Positions 1 through 5,958 of a stretch of DNA of 7,314 nt are shown here, one piece after another. Origin of the DNA: Pseudomonadota bacterium (GTDB lineage Bacteria; Desulfobacterota; Desulfobulbia; Desulfobulbales; Desulfobulbaceae); assembly GCA_009782165.1 (NCBI GenBank), contig WQUH01000068.1, positions 1 through 7,314 of the forward strand, given 5' to 3'. Each line of letters begins with the position of its first letter. Position 1 is the stretch's first letter. The notes below the pieces were generated by a model, which made no database searches, was not told the DNA's origin, and saw nothing but the letters and a program-made list of their open reading frames with translations. Position numbers and translations under genes: made by a program.

Positions 1-12
1 GAAAGTCTCGTC

Positions 13-37
13 GTCCGCGCCCCAGGCATGCGCGGAC
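13..37 (-). other. Hairpin in the tmRNA pseudoknot region
   Basis: The arms GTCCGCGC and GCGCGGAC (positions 13-20 and 30-37) form a perfect 8-bp stem around a 9-nt loop. It lies downstream of the tag frame, where tmRNAs carry a string of pseudoknots. Whether the loop pairs elsewhere to complete a pseudoknot cannot be settled without the missing 3' part. Confidence 0.6.
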
Positions 38-66
38 AACCAGCCTGTGGAGTCGACGCTCCGAAT

Positions 67-89
67 CCGGCCTTACAGGCGAAGGCCGG
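67..89 (-). other. Hairpin just after the tmRNA tag stop codon
   Basis: The arms CCGGCCTT and AAGGCCGG (67-74 and 82-89) form a perfect 8-bp stem with a 7-nt loop. It begins about 18 nt after the tag stop codon on the minus strand, which is where the first pseudoknot after the reading frame is expected. Confidence 0.6.
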
Positions 90-106
90 TGGAACGGCAT
101 GGCAGG

Positions 107-139
107 TTAAGCTGCCAGTGCGTAGTTATAATCGTCTGC
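107..139 (-). other. tmRNA tag-peptide reading frame, ADDYNYALAA plus stop
   Basis: The resume codon is GCA at 139-137, preceded by AATC. Ten sense codons read A-D-D-Y-N-Y-A-L-A-A, followed by TAA at 109-107. The C-terminal ALAA is the part that ClpXP and other proteases recognise in known tags, and the pattern is directly comparable to the E. coli tag ANDENYALAA. The ADDYNYA core is what suggests a Desulfobulbales-like host; that comparison is from memory. Confidence 0.93.
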
Positions 140-277
140 GATTATATTTAATTCCGTCATTTTTACGAGCTGACAGAAACTCGGCATGCAACATCAAGCT
201 TCAATATCCCCGTCGAATCCGTTTCGCCCCCATCGTGTGGTTGAAATGTTTGGGTGTTGTCGAAAGCCGCGCCAAGA

Positions 278-733
278 TCAGTCGTCATGGCGCAGGCCGC
301 GTTCCATGTCGCGGTGCGATTCCCGTTCCTTGAGCGCCGCCCGCTTGTCATAGAGTTTCTTGCCGCGGGCCAGGGCCAGTTCCACCTTGGCCTTGCCGTT
401 CTCGATAAAATACATCTTGAGCGGGATCAGGGCAATGCCTTTCTCGTGGAGCTTGCCGATGAGCTTGCGGATCTCGCGCCGATGCAGCAGCAGCTTCCGC
501 ACCCGGAGCGGATCCTGGTCGATGTGGGTGGCGTAGGAGTACGGCGAGATGTGGACATTGTACAGAAAAACCTCGCCGTTCTTGAGTTGGGCGTAACCGT
601 CGCGCAGGTTGGCCTTGCCGGCCCGCAGCGACTTGACCTCCGGCCCGCTGAGTACGATGCCGGCCTCGAAGGTCTGCTCGATGTGGTACTCGTGAAAGGC
701 CTTTTTGTTTTTGCTGACGATTTTCTGTCCCAT
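278..733 (-). CDS. smpB: SsrA-binding protein SmpB
   Basis: SmpB binds the tRNA-like domain of tmRNA and brings it to stalled ribosomes, where its C-terminal tail occupies the empty mRNA channel. It is essential for trans-translation in the cytoplasm. The 151-residue product is slightly shorter than the usual 155-160. It shows the family signature from residue 9 ([18 protein letters not shown]), then [10 protein letters not shown] (28-37), the core SPYSYATH (63-70) and the basic tail [10 protein letters not shown] (122-131), which is followed by an Arg/Lys/Glu-rich helix. The ATG at 733 gives the canonical N-terminus. The leader holds AGGA very close to the start and a GGGAG about 13 nt upstream, so ribosome binding looks weak or atypical. 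The gene lies 74 nt after the secretion ATPase and 46 nt before ssrA on the same strand, so protein and RNA partners are adjacent. Confidence 0.98.
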   Translation of the reverse strand: MGQKIVSKNKKAFHEYHIEQTFEAGIVLSGPEVKSLRAGKANLRDGYAQLKNGEVFLYNVHISPYSYATHIDQDPLRVRKLLLHRREIRKLIGKLHEKGIALIPLKMYFIENGKAKVELALARGKKLYDKRAALKERESHRDMERGLRHDD

Positions 734-771
734 ATCCTGTCGATCGCTCCCTGTTGCCGGTCCGCCGCCAC

Positions 772-800
772 ACTATAGGGAGCCCTGACCGGAACGCCAG
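772..800 (-). promoter_or_regulatory. Weak candidate sigma-70 promoter for smpB
   Basis: Minus-strand TATAGT (777-772) matches five of six bases of the -10 consensus. The hexamer 17 nt upstream, CTGGCG (800-795), matches only three of six at -35. It lies in the 74-nt gap between the ATPase stop and the smpB start and would give a leader of roughly 30 nt. With such a poor -35 this is tentative, and smpB may instead be read through from upstream. Confidence 0.25.
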
Positions 801-807
801 CAAAAAA

Positions 808-2637
808 TCAACCGATCTCCGTTTCCCCGGTCACCCGCAGCACCTCTTCCACCGTGGTCAGCCCGGCCAGCACCTTGCGCCAGGCATCCTCGCGCAAGGT
901 GGTCATGCCCTCCCGGATGGCCACCTGCCGCAGCTCCGAACCGTTGACCTTGGCGGCGATCAGCTTTTTCAACTGCTCCGACATGGGGAACACCTCGAAG
1001 ATGCCCAGGCGGCCCAGGTAGCCGGTATTGCGGCATTGGAGACAGCCCTTGCCCTTTTTCAATTCCAGGGTGTCCTGGTTGCCGACCGGAAACCCGAGTT
1101 TGCGCAGGCCCGCGCCGTCGACCGGATAGGGTTCGACGCAGTGCGGGCAGTTGCGCCGCACCAGCCGCTGGGCCAGGGCGCCGAGCATGGTCGAGGCGAT
1201 GAGGAAGGGTTCGAGCCCCAGATCCTGCAAGCGGATGATGGTTGCGACCGCGTCGTTGGTGTGGAGGGTGGAAAACACCAGGTGCCCGGTCAGGGCCGCC
1301 TGGACGGCATGGGTGGCGGTCTCCAGGTCGCGGATCTCGCCGATCATGATCACGTCCGGATCCTGGCGCAGGATGTTGCGCAGGATGGTGGAGAAGGTGA
1401 CATCGATCTGCGCCTGGACCGCGATCTGGTTGAAATCCTCGTGGACCATTTCCACCGGATCCTCGACGGTGATGATGTTCTTGTCCGGCGAGGCGATCTG
1501 CTTGAGGGTGGAATACAGGGTGGTCGATTTGCCGCTGCCGGTCGGGCCGGTGACCAGGATGATGCCGTGGGCCGCGGTCATGAAACTGTTGAACACGATC
1601 CGGTCGCGCCGGGAAAAGCCGAGGTGGTCCAGATCCTGGAAGATGACCTCGGGGTTGAGGATGCGCATGACCGTCTTCTCGCCGAAGGCGACCGGGATGG
1701 TGGAGACGCGGAGCTCCGCCGCGCTGTCCTCCTCGCGGCGGCCGATCTTGATCCGGCCGTCCTGGGGCCGCCGTTTCTCGGCGATATCCATCCGCGCCAG
1801 GCTTTTGATCCGCGAAACAATGGCGGCATGCACGGCCTTGGGCAGTTTGTAGATGGTGTGCAGCACGCCGTCGATCCGGAAGCGGACCAGACAGGTGTCC
1901 CGTTTGGGCTCGATGTGGATGTCGCTGGCCCGCTGCTCCAGGGCATAGTTGAACAGGTGGTTGACCGCCGCCTTGATGTGCTGATCGGTGGAACTCAGTT
2001 CCTTGGTCGAGGCCAGACGCACGTACTGTTCGAGGTTGCCGATGTCGACGGTGGCGGAAGGGCCGCTGCTGACGAACTGCGACTCCGCGGCCGTGATCGA
2101 GCGCTGGAAGCCGAAAAATTCGGCCAGGATCTTTTTGATGTCGGTTCGGGTCGATAAAAACTGCCGGACCCGAACCTGGTTGACCCGCTCGATATCCTCG
2201 AGCACCGACTGGATATCGGGGTGGTAGGTGACGATTTCGAGGATGCCGTTGGCCAGCCCCACGGGCAGGAGCAGGTGGTTGACGGCAAAGGACCGGGGGA
2301 TCGTCTTGGTGACCGTCTCCATGTCCAGTTCGAGGGGATCGAGTTTCTTGAAGGGGATTTTGAGGGCGCGGCTGACCGCCCGCATGATCTTGTCTTCGGT
2401 CAGCGGGCCGGGATCCGGCCCGGCGCTCTCCATCTCGAGCGAGACGATGATGTCCACCAGGTCGGGGTAGCCCTTGTCCAGCTTGGCGTCGTCATCCTGC
2501 CGCCGGCCGGCGTGCGGTTTGAGCAGCTTCTGGCGTTGCCGGACTTTCAGGAGGATGATCGATTGCCGCTGGTCGGCGGTGAGCAGGCGTTCTTTGACCA
2601 GGGCATCCAGCAGGGCATCGCTATTGAGAAATGACAT
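808..2637 (-). CDS. GspE/PilB-family type II secretion / type IV pilus assembly ATPase
   Basis: This is a hexameric AAA-like ATPase of the family that drives pseudopilus or pilus assembly from the cytoplasmic face of the inner membrane. The 609-residue product has an N-terminal GspE_N-type domain (roughly 60-170) and a conserved RASDIHIEP segment (236-244). It then carries Walker A GPTGSGKST (364-372), Asp box ITVEDPVE (389-396), Walker B QDPDVIMIGEIRD (425-437), His box GHLVFSTLHTND (451-462), and a zinc site with two CxxC pairs (C497/C500 and C532/C535), typical of GspE and PilB rather than PilT. The start chosen, MSFLNSDALL, begins the recognisable domain; a longer frame reaching 2790 adds only Arg/Pro-rich sequence and overlaps pcm. 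No Shine-Dalgarno precedes this ATG. No gspF/pilC or other secretion gene is adjacent, so whether it serves type II secretion or pili cannot be decided. The stop is 74 nt before smpB. Confidence 0.93.
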   Translation of the reverse strand: MSFLNSDALLDALVKERLLTADQRQSIILLKVRQRQKLLKPHAGRRQDDDAKLDKGYPDLVDIIVSLEMESAGPDPGPLTEDKIMRAVSRALKIPFKKLDPLELDMETVTKTIPRSFAVNHLLLPVGLANGILEIVTYHPDIQSVLEDIERVNQVRVRQFLSTRTDIKKILAEFFGFQRSITAAESQFVSSGPSATVDIGNLEQYVRLASTKELSSTDQHIKAAVNHLFNYALEQRASDIHIEPKRDTCLVRFRIDGVLHTIYKLPKAVHAAIVSRIKSLARMDIAEKRRPQDGRIKIGRREEDSAAELRVSTIPVAFGEKTVMRILNPEVIFQDLDHLGFSRRDRIVFNSFMTAAHGIILVTGPTGSGKSTTLYSTLKQIASPDKNIITVEDPVEMVHEDFNQIAVQAQIDVTFSTILRNILRQDPDVIMIGEIRDLETATHAVQAALTGHLVFSTLHTNDAVATIIRLQDLGLEPFLIASTMLGALAQRLVRRNCPHCVEPYPVDGAGLRKLGFPVGNQDTLELKKGKGCLQCRNTGYLGRLGIFEVFPMSEQLKKLIAAKVNGSELRQVAIREGMTTLREDAWRKVLAGLTTVEEVLRVTGETEIG

Positions 2638-2743
2638 GATCGCCGGTGGAGGAAAAGGGGGAAAGCGGAATCGCCGCCGGTCGGCTCCCGCCGGGGCGGC
2701 ACGACTGGGGACGGCGGGTCGGCCGCGCCAGGGCCGGCACGGG

Positions 2744-3418
2744 TCAGCCGGCTGGCTGTGGCGGTGGCGGCGGCCAGGCGTGGGCGCCAATCAGATCGAC
2801 GAAGCGGACCCGTTCGATGGTGGTCAGCGTGATGTCGCCATCCCGTTTGTCCACCACTTGCAGTTCCTGCACATCCTGGCCGCCGACCGGCATGACCAGC
2901 CGGCCGGGATCGGCCAGTTGGGCAATGAGCGGCTCGGGGATTCTGGGACCGCCGGCCGTGACGATGATGCCGTCAAACGGGGCCTCGGCGGGCCAGCCGA
3001 TGGTGCCGTCGTCGATCCGCGAAATAATGTTGTAATAGCGGAGCCGGTCAAAGACCTTCCGCGCCCGGCCGACCAGGGCGTCAAGCCGCTCCACCGTGTA
3101 GACCTTCAGGCACAGGCGGGAGAGAATCGCCGCCTGGTAGCCCGAGCCGGTGCCGATCTCCAGCACCTTTTCCGTGCCGGCGAGTTGCAGGGCCTGGGTC
3201 ATGAGGGCCACGATGTAGGGCTGAGAGATGGTCTGCCCGCTGCCGATCGGCAGGGGAAAGTCGCCGTAGGCCTGCGCCCGGATGGCATCTTCGACGAACA
3301 GGTGCCGGGGAACGGTCCGCATGGCCTCCAGCACCCGCGGCGCGGTGATGCCGCGGGGCGCCAGTTGTTCCTCGATCATCCGCTCCCGGTTGATGTCAAA
3401 CGTCGAAGGCGAACTCAC
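2744..3418 (-). CDS. pcm: Protein-L-isoaspartate O-methyltransferase
   Basis: The enzyme uses S-adenosylmethionine to methylate L-isoaspartyl residues in aged proteins, starting their repair to aspartate in the cytoplasm. The 224-residue product carries the PIMT hallmark LPIGSGQTISQP (56-67), SAM-binding motif I VLEIGTGSGYQ (85-95), the acidic end of beta-2 YTVE (107-110), IIVTAGGPRIPEPL (151-164) and GRLVMPVGG (172-180). The start is taken as GTG at 3418. It overlaps the lipoprotein stop as GTGA and is preceded by AAGAGGT at about the right distance, whereas the longer frame begins at a TTG (3454) inside the lipoprotein gene. The overlap implies translational coupling. The protein ends in a short tail with five consecutive prolines (216-220). 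The family is usually 205-225 residues, so the length fits. Confidence 0.96.
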   Translation of the reverse strand: MSSPSTFDINRERMIEEQLAPRGITAPRVLEAMRTVPRHLFVEDAIRAQAYGDFPLPIGSGQTISQPYIVALMTQALQLAGTEKVLEIGTGSGYQAAILSRLCLKVYTVERLDALVGRARKVFDRLRYYNIISRIDDGTIGWPAEAPFDGIIVTAGGPRIPEPLIAQLADPGRLVMPVGGQDVQELQVVDKRDGDITLTTIERVRFVDLIGAHAWPPPPPQPAG

Positions 3419-3798
3419 TTGACCTCTTGGTCCCAGGTGAAATCGTTCCGCCAACTGCTGTCCGTCCGGCTGAAGTTGCGGAACTCGCAGTTGGTGACGA
3501 TATCGTTGCTGACGGTGACCACGATCATCTCATAGCCGGCCGGGCCGGTCACGGAGCTGAGGACCGGCATGGAACCGAATATGCCCTGCCGTTCCTCGTG
3601 ATAGACATATTCGCTGACGCCTGGGGCCACCTCCCGCCGGCCGTCGGGCTCGCCAAGGTATTTCTGCATCTCTTTGACCGTTGTCTGGCCCGGTTTGATC
3701 AGGGCCGCGTCGGAGGCAAGATGGCGGACCGGCTGCTTGGAGCCGCAGCCGCCAAGCAGGATAAGCGTACACACAAGAACAACCAGGGGGCGTCGCAT
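3415..3798 (-). CDS. Small lipoprotein, BamE/SmpA-like
   Basis: This is a predicted lipid-anchored envelope protein of 127 residues. The N-terminus has basic residues (MRRP), a hydrophobic stretch and the lipobox LGGC with Cys18 as the lipidation site; the residue after the cysteine is Gly, not the Asp associated with inner-membrane retention in enterics. Residues 33-54 (LIKPGQTTVKEM, then KYLGEPDGR) match the pattern of the SmpA/OmlA (BamE) fold, in which a helix-turn-helix with a conserved G-x-T and L-G-x-P precedes a small beta sheet; VSEYVYHEE follows as the first strand. BamE itself belongs to the outer-membrane beta-barrel assembly machine, but this gene could be a paralogous lipoprotein with only the fold in common. 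The ATG at 3798 has a good GGAG ribosome-binding site about 8 nt upstream; an upstream start at 3825 would put nine residues before the signal peptide. The stop overlaps pcm. Confidence 0.8.
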   Translation of the reverse strand: MRRPLVVLVCTLILLGGCGSKQPVRHLASDAALIKPGQTTVKEMQKYLGEPDGRREVAPGVSEYVYHEERQGIFGSMPVLSSVTGPAGYEMIVVTVSNDIVTNCEFRNFSRTDSSWRNDFTWDQEVK

Positions 3799-3831
3799 CG
3801 GATTTTCTCCAGAACCACACTGCACAAATAG

Positions 3832-3871
3832 AAAAAGGTTGTGTTCCTATATCGTGAACACAACCTTTTTT
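3832..3871 (-). terminator. Rho-independent terminator after htpG (structurally bidirectional)
   Basis: The arms at 3832-3846 and 3856-3870 are perfect 15-bp inverted repeats (core GGTTGTGTTC / GAACACAACC, flanked by A5 and T5) around a 9-nt loop. On the minus strand the stem ends in a run of five T, and on the plus strand in six T, so it can act in both directions. It lies 86 nt after the htpG stop and would end the htpG transcript. No plus-strand gene ends here. Confidence 0.85.
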
Positions 3872-3874
3872 CAA
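3846..3874 (-). promoter_or_regulatory. Candidate sigma-70 promoter for the lipoprotein-pcm operon, embedded in a terminator hairpin
   Basis: Minus-strand TTGAAA (3874-3869, five of six bases of the -35 consensus) is followed after exactly 17 nt by TATAGG (3851-3846, four of six). The -10 lies mainly in the hairpin loop and the predicted start, near 3839, falls in the distal arm. Transcripts begun here would therefore lack the full hairpin. This is the best promoter I can see in the 158 nt between htpG and the lipoprotein gene. Confidence 0.5.
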
Positions 3875-3956
3875 GTTCAGATACTGGCCTTTGCCAAAAT
3901 CCAACCAAAGACCGAAGCCTTAGAGGGCAAAACCGCGTCAGGGACGGCGCGACGGG

Positions 3957-5852
3957 TCAGGCGGAGGCCGGCCGTTCGCTTGCCGCCCGGTCGAGGATGC
4001 GGTAATTGCGCCGGACCATCGCCATGGGATCGACCAGCAGGCCGGCCTGGATCATGGCGTTGTCGTACAACTGCTCGACCACGTCCTTGGCGAACTCGGC
4101 GTCGCTTTCCCGTAAAGATGCAAGTTTTTTGATCAGCGGGCTGGCGCCGTTGATTTCCATGTCTTTTTTCGAGCCCATGCCGAAGACCTCGCTCTGGCCG
4201 GAGGCCTTGAGGATGCGTTCCATCGAGGAGGTCATATAGCCGTCGACATTGACGATCATCGCCGGACTGTCCACCAGGCGGCCGGAGGGCTTGACCTCCT
4301 GGATGCGGTCGCCCAGCGTCTCCTTCATCCAGCGGCAGAGCGAGGTCAGCACGGCGGCGGCCAAGGGTTCCGTTGTCTCCGTGCCGGCGGCGGCCTCGTC
4401 CGCGCCGACGGCGGGCTCGGGCAGGCTCAGGTCGGCCCGGTCGGCGGACACCAGCTTCTTGCCGTTGTACTCGCCCAGGTGGTTGAGGACAAAGTCGTCG
4501 ATCGGATCCAGGGTGTAGAAGATCTCGACGCCGCGCTTTTTGAACAGCTCCACGTAGGGTCCATACTCCACCGCGGCCCGGCTGGAGCCGTTGATGTAGT
4601 AAATTTTGTCCTGACCTTCCCGCATGCGGCCGACATATTCATCCAGCGAGATCATGCTGCCCGGCTCGCTGGCCGAGGATTCAAAACGGAGCAGCTTGGC
4701 CAGTTCGGTCCGGTGCTCGAAATCCGAGGCCACGCCCTCCTTGAGGAAGATGCCGAAGGTTTTCCAGAAGGCGCGGTAGGTGTCGGGGTCGCGGTTCGCC
4801 TCCTCGTTCAGGAACTTGATCACCCGCTTGGTCAGCACCTTGCGCAGCTTGACCACCAGGGCGTTGTCCTGCAACGACTGGCGGGAGATATTGAGCGGCA
4901 GGTCTTCGGAATCGACCACGCCTTTGAGAAACCGCAGCCACTCGGGCAGGATGTTTTCGCTGTGCTGGTCGATGAGCACCTTCTGGCAGTAGAGGTTGAC
5001 CCCGGGCTGCATGCGGCCCATGCCCAGCACCTCGAAATTCTCCTTGGGCACGTAGACCAGGGCATTGATCGCCAGGGGCGCGTCGGCGGAGAAATGGAGC
5101 CGGTAGAGCGGCTCATCCCCCGCATTGCCGATGAACTTGTAGAATTCGGTGTACTCTTCGTCGGTGATCTCCGCCTTGGATCGGGTCCAGATGGCCTGGA
5201 CCGTGTTGACCTTTTTCCCCGCCACCAGGACCGGGAAGGGGACAAAGGTGGAATACTGCTGGATGATCCGCTCGAGCGTGAACTTGGAGGCGTAGGTGTG
5301 GGCGTCGTCCTTCAGGTCGATGATGATCCTGGTGCCGCGGTGCAGGCCGGGGCACGGGGCGATGGTGTAGGTGCCGCCGCCGTCCGAACTCCACTCCCAC
5401 CCCTCGGAACCGTCCCAGGAGCGGGTCTGGACCCGGACATTTTTCGCGGCCATGAACACCGAATAGAAGCCGACCCCGAACTGGCCGATCAGGTTGACGT
5501 CCTTTTTCGCGGCCTCGGCCAGTTGCTCGAAGAAATCCTGCGACCCCGAATGGGCGATGGTGCCCAGATTGGTCTCCAGTTCTTCCCTGGTCATGCCGAT
5601 GCCGGTGTCGGTGATGGTCAGGATGTGCTTCTTGTCGTCGCCGTCGATGGTGATTTCCAGGGGAACATGGCTGTCGAACTCGGCCTTTTCGATCAGGTTC
5701 TGGTGCCGGAATTTTTCCAGGGCGTCGGCGGCGTTGGAAACCAGTTCGCGGACAAAGATGTCGCGCTCGGTGTAGAGCGAATTGATAACGATATCAAGGA
5801 CTTTTCTGGTCTCCGCCTGAAACTGCTTGGTTTCAACCTGCGGCTCTGTCAT
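3957..5852 (-). CDS. htpG: Molecular chaperone HtpG (bacterial Hsp90)
   Basis: HtpG is a cytoplasmic, ATP-dependent homodimeric chaperone that remodels late folding intermediates. The 631-residue product has the family's usual length and order. The N-terminal GHKL ATPase shows RELVSNAADAL (35-45, with catalytic Glu36 and Mg-binding Asn40), DTGIGM (82-87), GTIAHSGS (97-104) and IGQFGVGFYS (122-131). The middle domain has GVVDSEDLPLNISR (311-324), with the catalytic-loop Arg324. The C-terminal dimerisation region runs from about 500 to 631. The start at 5852 follows a GGAG/AGGA ribosome-binding site about 8 nt upstream and gives the canonical N-terminus. Upstream ATGs at 5870 and 5906 lack such a site. 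The residue after Arg324 is Gln where many family members have Glu. A candidate promoter and inverted repeats lie upstream, and a strong hairpin ends the transcript. Bacterial htpG is often heat-induced. Confidence 0.98.
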   Translation of the reverse strand: MTEPQVETKQFQAETRKVLDIVINSLYTERDIFVRELVSNAADALEKFRHQNLIEKAEFDSHVPLEITIDGDDKKHILTITDTGIGMTREELETNLGTIAHSGSQDFFEQLAEAAKKDVNLIGQFGVGFYSVFMAAKNVRVQTRSWDGSEGWEWSSDGGGTYTIAPCPGLHRGTRIIIDLKDDAHTYASKFTLERIIQQYSTFVPFPVLVAGKKVNTVQAIWTRSKAEITDEEYTEFYKFIGNAGDEPLYRLHFSADAPLAINALVYVPKENFEVLGMGRMQPGVNLYCQKVLIDQHSENILPEWLRFLKGVVDSEDLPLNISRQSLQDNALVVKLRKVLTKRVIKFLNEEANRDPDTYRAFWKTFGIFLKEGVASDFEHRTELAKLLRFESSASEPGSMISLDEYVGRMREGQDKIYYINGSSRAAVEYGPYVELFKKRGVEIFYTLDPIDDFVLNHLGEYNGKKLVSADRADLSLPEPAVGADEAAAGTETTEPLAAAVLTSLCRWMKETLGDRIQEVKPSGRLVDSPAMIVNVDGYMTSSMERILKASGQSEVFGMGSKKDMEINGASPLIKKLASLRESDAEFAKDVVEQLYDNAMIQAGLLVDPMAMVRRNYRILDRAASERPASA

Positions 5853-5894
5853 GGGGCTGTTCCTCTCCATACAATCAAGGGGTTGTCGGGTGGA

Positions 5895-5916
5895 CCGGAA
5901 TGACACGATTTTCCGG
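5895..5916. repeat. Short inverted repeat in the htpG leader
   Basis: CCGGAA (5895-5900) and TTCCGG (5911-5916) are perfect inverted 6-mers 10 nt apart. In the presumed htpG leader RNA they could form a small stem-loop about 45-65 nt before the start codon. At six base pairs it could be chance. Confidence 0.35.
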
Positions 5917-5927
5917 AGATACCAAGG

Positions 5928-5951
5928 GGATAAAGACCCTTTTCTTTATCC
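5928..5951. repeat. Perfect inverted repeat in the htpG-hemG divergent intergenic region, possible operator
   Basis: GGATAAAGA (5928-5936) and TCTTTATCC (5943-5951) are perfect 9-bp inverted repeats with a 6-nt spacer. The element lies directly at and downstream of the predicted htpG start point, so it could be a repressor site or a hairpin at the 5' end of the transcript. It does not match the CIRCE element (TTAGCACTC-N9-GAGTGCTAA) that binds HrcA. With no long T run it is not a good terminator. Confidence 0.55.
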
Positions 5952-5958
5952 GGGCAAC

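Larger units (their letters stand above)
1..231 (-). ncRNA. ssrA: tmRNA (transfer-messenger RNA), 5' part, truncated by the window's left edge
   Basis: Transfer-messenger RNA enters stalled ribosomes with SmpB, acts first as tRNA-Ala and then as a short mRNA, and adds a degradation tag to the unfinished protein. Reading the minus strand from 231, the sequence opens with GGGGGCGAAACGG followed by ATTCGACGGGG, the conserved 5' end of tmRNA that forms half of the tRNA-like domain. About 90 nt further on is an AT-rich segment with a short reading frame encoding ADDYNYALAA and a TAA stop. After that come two perfect 8-bp hairpins (positions 67-89 and 13-37) in the place of the pseudoknot region. 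The family is usually about 350-400 nt, so the 3' third, including the acceptor-stem partner and CCA end, lies outside the window. It sits 46 nt downstream of smpB on the same strand, a common arrangement. I found no convincing separate promoter in that gap, so co-transcription with smpB or a promoter inside smpB is possible. Confidence 0.95.

Noticed and set aside
127..132. Perfect TATAAT in the left region, present on both strands at 127-132 and 141-146
   Set aside because: It is part of the palindromic segment around the tmRNA resume codon, and no matching -35 lies at a suitable distance on the minus strand.
28..333. Plus-strand 101-codon frame over the tmRNA gene
   Set aside because: It is antisense to a clearly recognised structural RNA and the end of smpB, and has no coding signature.
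771..782. CACTATAGGGAG, identical to 12 bases of the phage T7 promoter
   Set aside because: The upstream part of the T7 promoter (TAATACGACT) is absent and the site lies in a normal chromosomal gap, so it is most likely chance. The same bases on the other strand give the TATAGT of the weak smpB promoter candidate.
801..830. Possible terminator after the secretion ATPase (T6 at 807-802)
   Set aside because: Only a stem of about 4 bp can be drawn before the T run, too weak to call.
754..2157. 467-codon open frame on the plus strand
   Set aside because: It lies wholly antisense to the secretion ATPase, whose motifs are unmistakable. Its translation is rich in Asp, Gly, Val and Leu, as expected for the reverse complement of a GC-rich gene, and shows no domain.
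2638..2790. 51-residue N-terminal extension of the secretion ATPase
   Set aside because: It would overlap the end of pcm and encode Arg/Pro-rich sequence with no similarity to the family N-terminus.
4479..5903. 474-codon open frame on the plus strand
   Set aside because: It is antisense to htpG and has the same low-information composition. No ribosome-binding site or recognisable motif was seen.
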